Below, in pieces: positions 50,640-61,215 of a DNA stretch of 64,000 nt (its first letter is position 1; each line of letters begins with the position of its first letter). The notes under the pieces are model-generated. The model had not been told where the DNA came from. It searched no databases and worked only from the letters and a program-made list of their open reading frames with translations. The DNA is from Larix kaempferi (lineage: Eukaryota > Streptophyta > Pinopsida > Pinales > Pinaceae). The position numbers and the translations under genes were made by a program. Location of the stretch: assembly GCA_027924585.1 (NCBI GenBank), contig BSBM01000059.1, forward strand, positions 3,906,001 through 3,970,000, read 5' to 3'.

Positions 50640-50711
50640 TAGGGTACGGAGGAATCAAACCACCAACCTCCTGCTTGTAAGGCATACACTCTACCATTGA
50701 GCTAGCACCCT
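50640..50711 (-). tRNA. tRNA-Val(UAC)-like gene or tRNA-derived sequence
   Basis: On the minus strand a 72-base cloverleaf can be drawn. The acceptor AGGGTGC/GTACCCT pairs fully with one G-T. The D arm is GCTC...GAGT. The anticodon loop is CTTACAA with anticodon TAC (50677-50679 on the plus strand as gta). The T arm GGTGG/CCTCC has one mismatch. The internal pol III promoter boxes are good: A box TAGCTCAATGG fits TRGYNNARNNG, and B box GGTTTGATTCC differs from consensus at one base. A TTTTT run lies about 21 bases downstream (50615-50619). The anticodon stem has one mismatch and the D loop is short. It could be an old or organelle-derived tRNA, or the head of a SINE. Confidence 0.5.
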
Positions 50712-51131
50712 TTAAGAGTTAGGGAGATGAGCAACATTAACACCCATATTGCATTATTTTTAAGTCTAAGAAAAGACAATAAGAATGTTCAGGAGATGAT
50801 TGTAACAGGATATACACATGTACCCAAATATCTACAGATTATCATGCAAGAGCAACCTGCTCTTTGAAATCCTCACAAGGCATAAGAACTATAATTCCAA
50901 ACTTTTCGATTGCTTACTAAAACAACAAAAATGCTGAAAAAAATTGCATACAATTTGCAGACACCAATTTCAATCATGTGATATGCATTTCATAACATAG
51001 TGCAGTTATTCTTATTGTAGACATGACATATTGATGCAGTTGAGGAGCTCAATAGTTTGTGCATGGAAGGCCAATATTAAAGACGAATCATCTTCCTTGT
51101 TGGTCTCTTCAAGGATAAAGCTTACTTTCCA

Positions 51132-51671
51132 TTGGAAGTTTCTCTTTTATCAAATATATCTATAATGACATTAGGAAGACTCCTAAAAATAAACCTAAGA
51201 CAAATAGGGACATCACATATTGACATATCTAGTGCAAGATGTTTCATTGACAGAACAAGTCAAGGAAATCCTGGGAGGTGTAGAGCTGGAAGTGCATTGT
51301 TTCTTTCACATTCCATTGGTTTCTCTTTCAAAGTTGGGGTATGGTAAGGGTTATGATAATTAAGCAGAAATGAAGGCCTTGGAAGCTCTGTTCAGAATTG
51401 TAGTGAAGAAAGGATTGGCCTTTGGGTTTATGGATATTCAAAGTTGATAATTGAATGGGTATATATGTATCTTCAATCAGTTCTTGATGAGATAAAGCTT
51501 CCAATTGGGAGATTCAAATTCATTTCCTTCACTCCTCTATATAGGGAACACAACATGCGGGCTAACAGTCTCTCAAAGCATGGTTCAGAAGCTTCTGAAA
51601 AATACATGGTTCTAGTAGGACACAGGGAGGTTCAGATGGTTCGACAATGGATGAGAGTTGTTTATGACTGA
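51132..51671 (+). pseudogene. Plant RNase H-like domain (retroelement-derived), degenerate
   Basis: Reading with frame changes gives the full order of a plant RNase H domain. The first is CFIDRTSQGNPGRCRAGSAL, with the first catalytic Asp and the GxxGxGGxG-like turn. AEMKALEALFRIVVKKGLAF follows, holding the catalytic Glu. Next is SKLIIEWVYMYLQSVLDEIK, where the usual GDS is damaged, and last the LYREHNMRANSLSKHGSEA end, where YREHNxxADSLSK is usual. Such domains end plant LINEs and occur as host RNase H proteins. TAA and TGA codons near 51340-51450 break it. It may be the tail of a LINE; no polymerase is visible just upstream. Confidence 0.6.
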
Positions 51672-51930
51672 CAGGCTAAATGGTTTCTGTATACATGTCT
51701 TGTTTCACTTGTGAAATGTAACCATTTGTCTCCTTGAAATATAAAGTTGAGATTTTTTCCTTGGAGAAAAAGGTAGCATTCTAATTCTTACATAAAGTTT
51801 CCAAGAAACACATGAATGAATGTCTCGTGTGATTTTCACCAGTCCCAAAGTATCAATCTGTATTCTCTATTCACAATAATGTCAAGCAGCCAAATAATCA
51901 AAGATAAAGAATGAATAGGTTGTGTTGTAG

Positions 51931-52309
51931 AATACAAGTGACTCACCAAAAGCCAACTGCTATATAAACTCATCAGTCTTGATAATTAGCCAATTATTTG
52001 GGGTAACTTTGGAAGCCGTTAAAAATTCAACAGCCTCTAACAAGCAATCAATACCCTATATGATACAAACATTTCACCATCTCCCACTTAACTGAGAGCC
52101 AATGCTTCAGGCAAGCACAAATACAAGTGACTCACCAAAAGCCAGCTGCTATATAAACTCATCAGTCTTGATAATTAGCCAATTATTTGGGGTAACTTTG
52201 GAAGCCATTAAAAATTCAACAGCCTCTAACAAGCAATCAATACCCTATATGATACAAACATTTCACCATCTCCCACTTAACTGAGAGCCAATGCTTTTGG
52301 CAAGCACAA
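51931..52309. repeat. Two-copy tandem duplication, 189-bp period
   Basis: 51931-52119 and 52120-52309 differ at only a handful of bases, making this the youngest-looking doublet in the window. Words shared include aatacaagtgactcaccaaa and caatcaataccctatatgat. Confidence 0.95.
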
Positions 52310-53065
52310 ATGGTACAGCTGATGAAAGGGCCTTCAGCTTTTGACATTTTGAGACTTCCTCTAATGGGGGAGATCGAGTAAAATGAACCCATAACCTACA
52401 AGTTGAAAGATCAATCATCAGAATCTGATAGAGGTATCAAAGAACATAAAAAAAGAACTTAAGGAGAAAATAGCAGTGTTGCAAAATGAGCTTCTATGGT
52501 ACCTATCGGTGGGTAAGGAAGTTGTTCTGGTGTAAGTGGAAGGAAGGCAGCACTCAGGTCAAAGGAGTGCGCTATGTATGCCCAAATAAATGTAGCGCTC
52601 ACCACGCTTTCATCTTTGTGCTACCCTGTATGCCCTAAGTTTATTAGTAGATAAATAGGAAAAAGAAGAGGGAAAGACAGGAGCAGAGCCATTAGCACTA
52701 GAAAGGGTGGTGGTTTATGTAGCTTCAGTAAGCAGATTCTAGCTCTGCCACCATAATCAAGCCTTTAGTCCCTGTACTCTTATGCACAGTTATGTCATTC
52801 TCTATATTTCTGGAATGCAACCTAGTTATGTTTGTCTCAAAACATTTTATATGTTACTCAAAATAACTTGGCTCAATGATTCTCAAGAACACAAGACTTG
52901 GTCCTTCAAGAAATGGTTTGCAAGCAGTCCTCTGCAATGTGGTCTTGATCCCTCCCTTTGGAAGCCAAACTGTTACTATTACAATCAACACCAAATGATA
53001 TCCTCTAGATGATGAAAAATTCACAGATCCTTGGACATGATAATTTTGTTAATTTGGGAGAAGTT
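52310..53065. other. Intergenic, nothing recognised
   Basis: No recognised exon or repeat. A frame at 52782-53012 lacks any known domain. Confidence 0.35.
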
Positions 53066-53818
53066 TCAGTACCAAGATGAAGTACCAATGGCACAATCCT
53101 TTTCTTGTGTAACCTTTTTAACATTTTTAGTCTCTTCTTTTTCCCTGTTTTGTGAAATCTTGACTTCCTTGAATATCTGCAATTTCTTCATGAATGTGAG
53201 TGCCTGATTGTTCCATTTGACTGCCACTCTTTCTTTTCCAGACTTTGTTGGATTCCTTCTTGGACTTGTGTGAGACATTTTCTCTTGTCAATGGAAATTT
53301 TGATTTTCTGCAGGTTTGAGCTTTATGACCAAATGCATTGCACCTGTAACATCTTACTGTGTAGCAGAATCTTGCAATGTGTCCAATAAAGTTGCAACTC
53401 CGACATCTTATCATGTTCTTGGCATTTCCATAATTTCTTCTCCTAATTTCCATAATTTCCATTCCTAATTGAGTCTTGAATTGCCTGATCTCCTCATATT
53501 GTCTTTTGGTGATCTGCCTCAATTTATGAATTTATTGTAGTTCTTTTGTGAGTTCAGCCTCTCGATACACAATAACTTCATCAACTTCTTCAATCGTATG
53601 AGAGCAATCATCACATTCTGAGTTATTACAGACAAAGTGTTCAGGAGAGCCTTTACCTTCATGGTTGATTGAGTTTTGCATCAAGTCTCTGATAGTAATG
53701 GCTTCAGTTTCCTATCCTTCGGATGAGTACAGATCCTTTAGTTTGTCCCAAATCTATTTAGCTGAGACACATTGTCCTACCCTTTCTTTGACGGGATCAT
53801 GTAATCCATCAAATTAAC
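53066..53818 (-). pseudogene. Copia-type gag remnant with two CCHC zinc knuckles
   Basis: Minus-strand translation from 53818 gives DGLHDPVKERVGQCVSAK, a stop, then IWDKLKDLYSSEG, matching the 'AKEIWDKLxxLYE' region of plant copia gag (UBN2). An acidic segment, two more in-frame stops and a basic stretch follow. At 53405-53310 come two perfect CX2CX4HX4C knuckles (CRSCNFIGHIARFC and CYRCNAFGHKAQTC), which bind RNA in gag. A lysine-rich tail runs to 53127. No protease or pol follows on this strand. The three stops make it non-functional. It is unrelated in sequence to the gag of the element at 26633-28844, which has lost its knuckle. Confidence 0.8.
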
Positions 53819-53908
53819 CTTAAATCTCCATAAATAACTTTGTATCCTTGAATCAGGTAATCCGTCAGATTAACCTTAAATCCCCATAAATAACTTTGTA
53901 TCCTTGTA
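53799..53908. repeat. Two-copy tandem repeat, 56-bp period
   Basis: The unit ttaaccttaaat(c)t/cccataaataactttgtatcc is present at 53814 and 53870 with few differences, just upstream of the gag remnant on the plus strand. Confidence 0.85.
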
Positions 53909-55867
53909 GCTTGGTGGATTAGCTCAATCAGTTCAAACGTATTATTTCAAGGTAGAGTTCATCATGAAGTCTCCAGTTCTAATCAATCTAAGCCCCACAG
54001 GGTTACTCACTCTTATAGTGGTTGGCAGTTGAACCACCCTCCATCCAGATATTCCAGGGAAATGGGGGGTGCTAGTAAGGTTTTCCTTGGTTTTTAAAAG
54101 TGTTTGTGTGTGCACACGCATATTATTTCCATCCCCAATCTGTGGTCCACTGAAAAATTCAGTGGTATGATCTAGCCATTCCGAACATCCCTTCCCCTAT
54201 TTCCGCAGTTCCAGAAAATCGTGCAACATAGACCATGACTGTGGGTGAAGCAATGAAAACCATTAAGTGTCATTTGGGGAATGCCCTGGACAAATAGGGC
54301 ATGGTTGGGTGATCTTGTAATAATCCCAACCAGCTGGAGATATTGTAACATCTAAGGCCAAAGAGAAAAATCTAGTGATGGGTATCTAACAGCTCAACCC
54401 AGAATCAAAGGTGTATATGTGCTGGAACAAACCAGTGCATGTAAAACTCATGTAAGGGGAACATGTCCCGAGGGTGTGGGAGGGTGTGCATTGTCAGACT
54501 GCCATGATGTCCTCTTCATCTCTGGCCAGGGTATCTATAATATGCTTAACCCCCCAATATATGGGCAAGAAAGAGAAATGACTAGTCTGGTAGGATTGGG
54601 ACTGGATATGGTCCATAAGCTCTAGCATGTATGAGTGATCACCTCACTACAGGAAGACACATCTTAAGGTTTCAATATCATAAAAATCACAGCACTGACA
54701 AATTATATCTTCATATGAGATATGGTAGTCAGTCGAAACCCGAGGCCAGTGGGAACAAACCCTCAACTGGCCAAGCAAGATCCTCGAATAGTATGCCTAG
54801 CGAGTGTAGTCAAGACAAACAATGGGGTTTCCCATTAGCTACAGAAAGTGCTCAGAGTGGATGACCATCTTAGGCTATTGAGAAAACACAAAGCAATCTC
54901 ACTGACAAAATGATTTGTAAGATTAGAAACGACCCTCTTAAGTCATATGAACAAGCACTTGTATACAAGTTTTCTTTGACCGAGCGCTAAAGCAAAAAAG
55001 AAACAGGGAACGCTACCTACAATATTGTGACGGTAAAAATTTAATGAGTGACAAAGGCAGCAAGGTCCATGGACAACTATCCATCACAAGTTGGCGAAAA
55101 TTCAAACAAGTAATGTGGCAAAGGTATTACCTGAGGAGTTATGCAAGAGCACTGCAAGTAAAAAGTTTATTTTTGAGATAGATGGTAGGACAAAATGCCA
55201 TGGAGCGAAGCGATTTCTACTGCTACATACTCAGTCTGAAGGTTTCTGATAATACTTAAGTGAATAGGTGAACTACACGTGTCAATCTAAAAGGGGTTGG
55301 ATCTGTTCAAGATTTGGAGTTCATGTAGGCTTATAGCAATCTAAGAATCTAAGTGTATGAATGGGGGGAAACAGAGGATTCTGAGGCATTCTGAGGACGA
55401 GAATGAATGTATTACATCATCAATTAAAATCAACTACATCAAACATGTGATGACAATAGAACAACAAATTCAAGAAAAGTCAACAAATATGATATCCACA
55501 AAACTCTGCTTTATATTATAAGACCATCCATGATACAAAAGTATAATATCAGACTTTACAAGCAGAGATGCTTTGAGTTGAGTCTTAAGAAGCATTATGC
55601 TGGACAAGTCTTGTTAGATCGCTCAAGACAACCATCTTGTTTTTCCAGGTTGTATCTTGCTTGATGACTTATGTTAATACCACCAGTGAATTCGTAGATG
55701 AATTCCTATCTATCGATCACAATGATTGACATTTTGGTTCCATAATGGTTATTATTTTGTTGCAATGGTTCATTTTCCATATTGTTTTGTTGCAATGGTT
55801 CATCTTCCGTGCTATTTTACATTCTGGACATTATGACAAGTTGGAGAAATACAATTAGGTCTGTGGC
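53909..55867. other. Intergenic; possible tRNA-derived SINE head at its left end
   Basis: At 53915-54010 the plus strand has ggattagctcaatcagtt, similar to a pol III A box, and ccagttctaatcaatc, a poor B box, about 50 bases apart. This is SINE-like but weak. The remainder holds no recognised gene. Confidence 0.3.
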
Positions 55868-56419
55868 TTGGCTGTATCTGAGAGCCATGGGACTACAACT
55901 ACAGTCATGGAAGAAACTATAACGACCATAAAAGTTAACTGGAAACTAGCAACCCACAACAAATTATTGATCAACAAAAAGGACCATATATCCAATTACT
56001 ATCACCCAATTCAAGGCTCTACGATGCCACCAACTTTGTGGTCAGGACAAACTTTTGGGGGAATATATTTCAACTTGGAAACAAAATTTAAAAAAACTAA
56101 ACTAAGGCAATACGAGCTCCGTTTACACTGGCTCCTTTATGTGTGTACCATATTCTGTTTCTTAGCCTTAAATATGTACGATTGCAGGCATACCTCTAAA
56201 ATCCACCATTGTTGGACATGCATAGTATTTCATCATTCTGAAGATATAGATTTGTTCTTTTGTCTATCAGTATTAAACCTGTTGATAGGTCATCTAACTC
56301 TATATGGAGAGTCGATATCAATCACAGTAGAACATGGAAACTTATACTTGCATAACTCTAATGGAAGGAATTATTCACAGAAAAATATATCTAGAGAAAA
56401 ATGCCACACACGGGCAAAA

Positions 56420-56579
56420 AAATTCCAGGCAACAATAAAATCAAAGCCAATGAGTTCATATATCAGCTTATCTGGAACGGATTAATGACAAATGTCATGA
56501 AATTCCAGGCAACAATAAAATCAGAGCCAATGAGTTCATATATCAGCTTATCTGGAACGTATTAATGACAAATGTCATG
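56420..56579. repeat. Two-copy tandem duplication, 80-bp period
   Basis: aaattccaggcaacaataaa begins at 56420 and again at 56500; the two units differ at two or three bases. An open frame from 55868 (205 codons, no recognised domain) ends inside the first unit. Confidence 0.9.
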
Positions 56580-57178
56580 CATAGGTATCCATAAATCAAC
56601 ATTACCCCATTTCAAAACAAACCATACATGGCATTCTTTTATGTCTAGTAAGAAATCTAGCCTGCAAACATCCATTTTGTAAAGCTTTTCATAATAAAAG
56701 TGTATTTATAAGTTAATATCATAGAAACCTCTTTGATTGTAAACATTCAAAGGGTAATAATCTGAACATGCACATAATGATGAATACCATACTGAAGACA
56801 TGGTCTAGCGAAACATAACAATAACCACAGAGAAAGTAAAATGTAGATAGAAAACCTAGACAAACTGCGATAATTGACCCTTAAAACTGCATCTCTATAT
56901 TTTACAAACAAAATCTCACCCATGATAACAAACATGTATAACTTCAAATGAATATAAGCAATTTTAACCTAAGCAAGGATCCCATTTTACCCTTGAAAAC
57001 AAATAATAATAAAGTCATCTAAAGAATAAGAGACATTCGGAATCAGGCAACATACATTTAAATGTATTGCAAACAAATCTCAAAATTGGAACCTTTCGAG
57101 AAAGAACAAAGGGCATGCCATAACATATTACTAGCATTGCACTATACTAAATGAAAATCTACCTTCATAAAAACTTAC

Positions 57179-57273
57179 CTTCCAATAAAATCTACAATAT
57201 CTGGAAACTTCCCAGTATTACACTCAGCATTCCGACTGTAAATCTCAACAGACTCATCTCCCATGTAGTGAAT
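57179..57273 (-). CDS. LIG1: DNA ligase I exon, downstream of the active-site exon
   Basis: A 95-base exon with acceptor gtag (57274-57277) and donor GTAAGT (57173-57178). In phase with the exon above it encodes IHYMGDESVEIYSRNAECNT and GKFPDIVDFIGR. The E-IYSRNxExNTGKxPD pattern is nucleotidyltransferase motif III of ATP-dependent eukaryotic ligases. It ends two bases into a codon. No stop or frameshift is seen. The next family exon was not found in the 57179-54000 stretch on this strand. Confidence 0.8.
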
Positions 57274-57366
57274 CTACCTCCACATATTTGGAAAAAATAT
57301 TAAATCATCAGAACTGTGAGTGAACTACAACATAACATAGATGGCCATCATCCCAAAAAATCTTAC

Positions 57367-57597
57367 TCGTGCACGCTCCCCATCATACTTATACTCACAA
57401 GTAAATTTCATGTCCTGAAATTTATCCAAAATCTCCAAAACTCCTTTTGTAGGTTTGGCCAACATAGGACCAACAAGAACCCCCAAGGTAAATGTACAAA
57501 CTTCAGGCAACTTGAAAACACCCACATCAAGCAAAGCAGGAACAATTTTATCATATATTGGCAAGACTGAGTATATTTGCTTGACTATCCTGCCAGC
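57367..57597 (-). CDS. LIG1: DNA ligase I exon with catalytic lysine
   Basis: DNA ligase I seals nicks between Okazaki fragments in the nucleus. This 231-base exon (77 codons) lies between an AAG acceptor (57598-57600) and a GTAAGA donor (57361-57366). It encodes IVKQIYSVLPIYDKIVPALL, then GVLVGPMLAKPTKGVLEILD, then KFQDMKFTCEYKYDGERAR. KYDGER is motif I (KYDGxR), whose lysine takes the AMP. The sequence is uninterrupted and joins the next exon (57273) across a 93-bp intron. The zinc-finger/DNA-binding exons and the OB-fold exons are not in the window. It may be a duplicated fragment or part of a gene with long introns. Confidence 0.85.
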
Positions 57598-58947
57598 CTT
57601 CACATTAACATATATAAAAATGAACAAGTTATTATTCAAATTCAATGCCAAATGTGATAGCTCATTATGCACTGACTTGAAATAAAAATTACCAATTCTC
57701 ACAAGCCAAAAATAAAAATGCACCAGAACAACATAGTTTCTCTGAATGATAAAATGCTTTCACTCTAGCGCTCCATGAACGCTCTACTCTGGTGCTCCAT
57801 GATAATGTGCGCCTCAACATTCTACTCTAGTGCTCCATGAACCTTCTACAACTAACTCTCTATCTTTTAGGATTATCTGGCTATGGAATCAATAACCCAA
57901 TTCAAATGACAACAATCCTTATCATCCATTCATTAGATCACCACCAAACTTTCCTAAACTCTTCATCTTACCCCTACATCTCTCCATGTCCAATCTAAGT
58001 TTTCAGCATCTACTGGGATTCTTCAGATTCATTTTTGTCACTTCAATTTTAGCTGGAACATTCATATTTTTTCCCATAGTTTAAAACTTTGAATCCATTG
58101 TGACCTTTCATCTTCCGTGGCATGCTCTCAGTCATGCAATCACCATTCCATGCTCCCCTAGTGCATCTATGGACTTAGCTATTTCAAATATACCCCTGCA
58201 TCACATATCTAATCATAAATATCAGTATAGAGATGCTTGACAACAAAAATCCATGCTCACAGGAAGAATACTTTTAATTGTTGCTGGCAAGGATCCCCAT
58301 GCAACATGCGGGAAGGAATGCACAAAATGGAGTAAGTTGTGAATGATGAAACGAACTAAATGGTGAAGTACAAAGGAAAAAATTGAGAAATTTTAGTGTG
58401 GAGGGCGATGATGAAAGGTGCCCATGTGTACAATTAATGTCACTGTAATGGGATGTGAGGGTGCCATGTCTCCATAATCAATATGGAGATGTAGCATATC
58501 CTCATGAGGTATATTGATATCACCAATGTGTGGACCTTTTAATTGAAGGATTCAATTGATAATAGAAAATTTAATACATTGGAAAACATGTAGGGTTATG
58601 ATAATGTGGATAAGTTTATGAAAACACCTTGCCATAAGCAATGATCAAATATGAAAGGATAGTTCTAATTTCTACATTTCTTGGTCACTTTAAGTACACT
58701 ATGTTCATTAAAGGAAGACAAGCTCCATATAAGAAACCCTTCTATCAACAGACAAATCAACAATTTGAATTGGTTCATAGGACAAATGCATAGTCTTTTA
58801 GGATGTTTATTGTTTAGCCATTGAATTCCCCAAAGTTGGCTTTATTCTTCAACATATAAAGTTGTCTTTATTCTTCAATTGATGATTCAGATGCTTAAAA
58901 ATGTGTTTTGTTGCAACAATCTAAGTCTATGATGGTTTTCTTTGCAG
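57598..58947. other. Intergenic with a short satellite-like run
   Basis: At 57760-57845 a 35-bp-like unit (ctctactct(g/a)gtgctccatga) occurs about three times. No further ligase exon was recognised upstream on the minus strand. Confidence 0.4.
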
Positions 58948-59067
58948 GACCCACTAGTTAAAGGGAAGATAATTTGTGATGCTAAACTTCAAAAGCTTTT
59001 GTCCTGTGAGAATTTTGTTGACATTCAAATGACAAAGTTGTTAGCTCCTCATTTTTTAAAAGGATAA
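58948..59067 (+). pseudogene. SWIB/MDM2 domain, C-terminal exon fragment
   Basis: After a textbook acceptor (ttctttgcag, 58938-58947) an open stretch of 39 codons ends in TAA. It reads DPLVKGKIICDAKLQKLLSC, then ENFVDIQMTKLLAPHFLKG. Plant SWIB proteins (BAF60b domain; chromatin remodelling or organelle nucleoid proteins) carry 'DPxNKxxIxCDxKLKxLF...F.xxxxxKLLxPHFxK' at the end of the domain, often as the last exon, so the stop position is natural. The first half of the domain (LQxFxG...SxxExVxxxWxYIK) was not found upstream. It is either an orphan exon or the last exon of a gene with long introns. Confidence 0.65.
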
Positions 59068-60722
59068 CACTACAAATGCTATGGCTACTTGGAACTGTTT
59101 AAATCAATTCTATGACAAATTCATGAATATCAAGACATCCAAAAGATTTGTTTGGGATGTTGTACTATAACATTTCCTTTTGAGACATTAAACGATTCTA
59201 GCACTATGCAATCATGATCTATGGTTGAGAGATTTGGAGGGCATTCAAATCAATATGCATGGATTATGGGTTCCTTTCTTGTGATGCTTGTCTAACTATG
59301 TTCTTTTTCTAGACAATTATTAACCATTTGAATACTTTTCTTTTTCCAGGTGTTGTTTGACTGCATGTTTCCTATTCTTTTATGTTGTGATTACCAAATG
59401 CTTGGGTTTATCTCCTATGTTATAATTTATTCCAATGTTCTTGTGATTTTCATGTATAATGAAAAAAATTGAGATGGAATATTTTTCGAAGAAAATGCAT
59501 CTTCTATTACACTGAATATACAAGAAGATCACATCAAAGCGTATATGCCTTTGGTTGATGTGATCTAGAAGCCTATATGCGTTTGGTTGATTGGAATAAT
59601 GCACAAACAAATTTTTTCCACCTGGCTTTTAGTTTACTCATATTGTCTTTTCTTCCAGAATTAACAAATAAAAAATATAGCCAAAGATTGTGAAGTGGCT
59701 TACCTTGGTTTCCTGCAGGACCATGCCTCCTCAGGTGTGCCTCAGGTGTGACTTATTTCACTTCTCTGGTGGGACTCATGTTCAGCAAATAAACTGCTCT
59801 ATGCACTGCTTCTGCCCAATATTTGTATGGAAGTGAGTTTCCTTGCAACATACTCTTCACCATCTCTACTAATGACCTTCTACTTCCTTCAACATCTTTG
59901 TTTGCCTCTAGGTTCATGCCTATTTTCTATCCAGAGAACTTCCGCGGGATTTATTTTCTACTGCAGCCTTATACATCTTGAATACATCAAATGCATTTAT
60001 TTGGTTTTTTCTTCTTTTCTTTTCCAATACCACAACGTGCAAGGAAACTTTCATAAAAATATATGGATACCAACCCAGGTAAACTCTAAGAGGGATACAC
60101 TCACTAAACTTGGCCAGATACAACCTCTCATAAACAGACATACCAAACAGTGTATTCAGAATTGTTTGGGTCACTTGGAATCGTTGGATTCTAATTCGGC
60201 TTAGTTAGAAAACAATACCACGCTGAGGTTGAAGATATTGGCCTCTTTAACTGAGAGTGAATCCCCCACTGCAATGATCTCACTCACTGCTGCAAATGCT
60301 TCTTTATTGATCTTGTTTTTATTTCAAGGTCGTGAAACCCTATCACTAGCGCTGAGGGTATTCTTGCCATTTTCTCCTCAGGGAATCTGGGCTTCTTGTG
60401 GAACTATGCATGTATTTAACCATCCAACATTTTTTGAGCCTCAGAGAGATCATGCTTTCCAAAACAAAACTCGCACGCAAATCTATCAGAAGATGTTGTG
60501 GACTTTCGATAGGCCCATCTCGGCCATAATCATCGCTGCAATTAAAGATTGAGGGAATGAATTGTCTATCTTGCCAGTTGATTGAATGACATACCCGACA
60601 AGTGAAGATCTAAGAGTCCACCGGTCTGCAAGGTTCAATATTTCCTGTGAGGTCGTTCCTCCTTGCCTTATATTCCATTCAATCGAAGTAACCAAAGAGG
60701 TATCACTAGTACATATGGTCAA
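59068..60722. other. Intergenic, no recognised gene
   Basis: Frames at 59827-60204 and 60229-60552 were read and match nothing. Around 59537-59590 the word 'atatgc(c/g)tttggttgat' is doubled. Confidence 0.35.
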
Positions 60723-60832
60723 AATTGCCACAATTTTTCGTTGTAATTGCCACGATTTTTCGTTGTAATTGCCACGATTTTTCGTTGTAATTGCCACAAT
60801 TTTTCATTGTAATTGCAACGATTCGAGTTTCA
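60723..60832. repeat. 22-bp tandem repeat, five units
   Basis: Units start at 60723, 60745, 60767, 60789 and 60811 with the sequence aattgccac(g/a)atttttcgttgt. The last unit is degenerate. The period is exactly two helical turns. Confidence 0.95.
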
Positions 60833-60974
60833 TTTTTTCGTGGCTATCGTTTCGTGGATATAGGGACAAAGATTCACAGTCGTGGCAATAGCAACGCTCC
60901 CCATTGGCCACGTGTCACCTATACAACAGTTCTCAGATCTTCAGAATTTGAAACCGCCCATGAATTTTCGTCGC

Positions 60975-61215
60975 TATATCGACGCACATCTTCTATAAAT
61001 TTCCACACATATGCCAAACCTACCATGAAAGTGCGTCGCAGTATACACGAATCGAATCACTAACTTTCGTGGCAGGTTCAGCATCTGCGTGGAAACATTT
61101 TCTATAGTTCCATGAATGTTCATCTCAGTATCCACGCATCGATTCTCTAACTTTCATGTCAGGTTCAGCATCAGCGTGGAAATATTTTCTATAGTCTACC
61201 TGAATGTTCGTCGAT
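60975..61215. repeat. Degenerate tandem repeat, about 87-bp period
   Basis: The block ctaactttc(g/a)tg(g/t)caggttcag followed by gcgtggaaa(c/t)attttctatag occurs at 61060 and 61147. A weaker third unit precedes it (ttctataaatttccacacat... near 60990). It shares cgtgg/ccacg words with the 22-bp array just upstream. Confidence 0.75.

Noticed and set aside
55868-56485. Longest plus-strand frame apart from gag (205 codons)
   Set aside because: No domain or conserved motif, composition like chance, and the end runs into an 80-bp tandem duplication.
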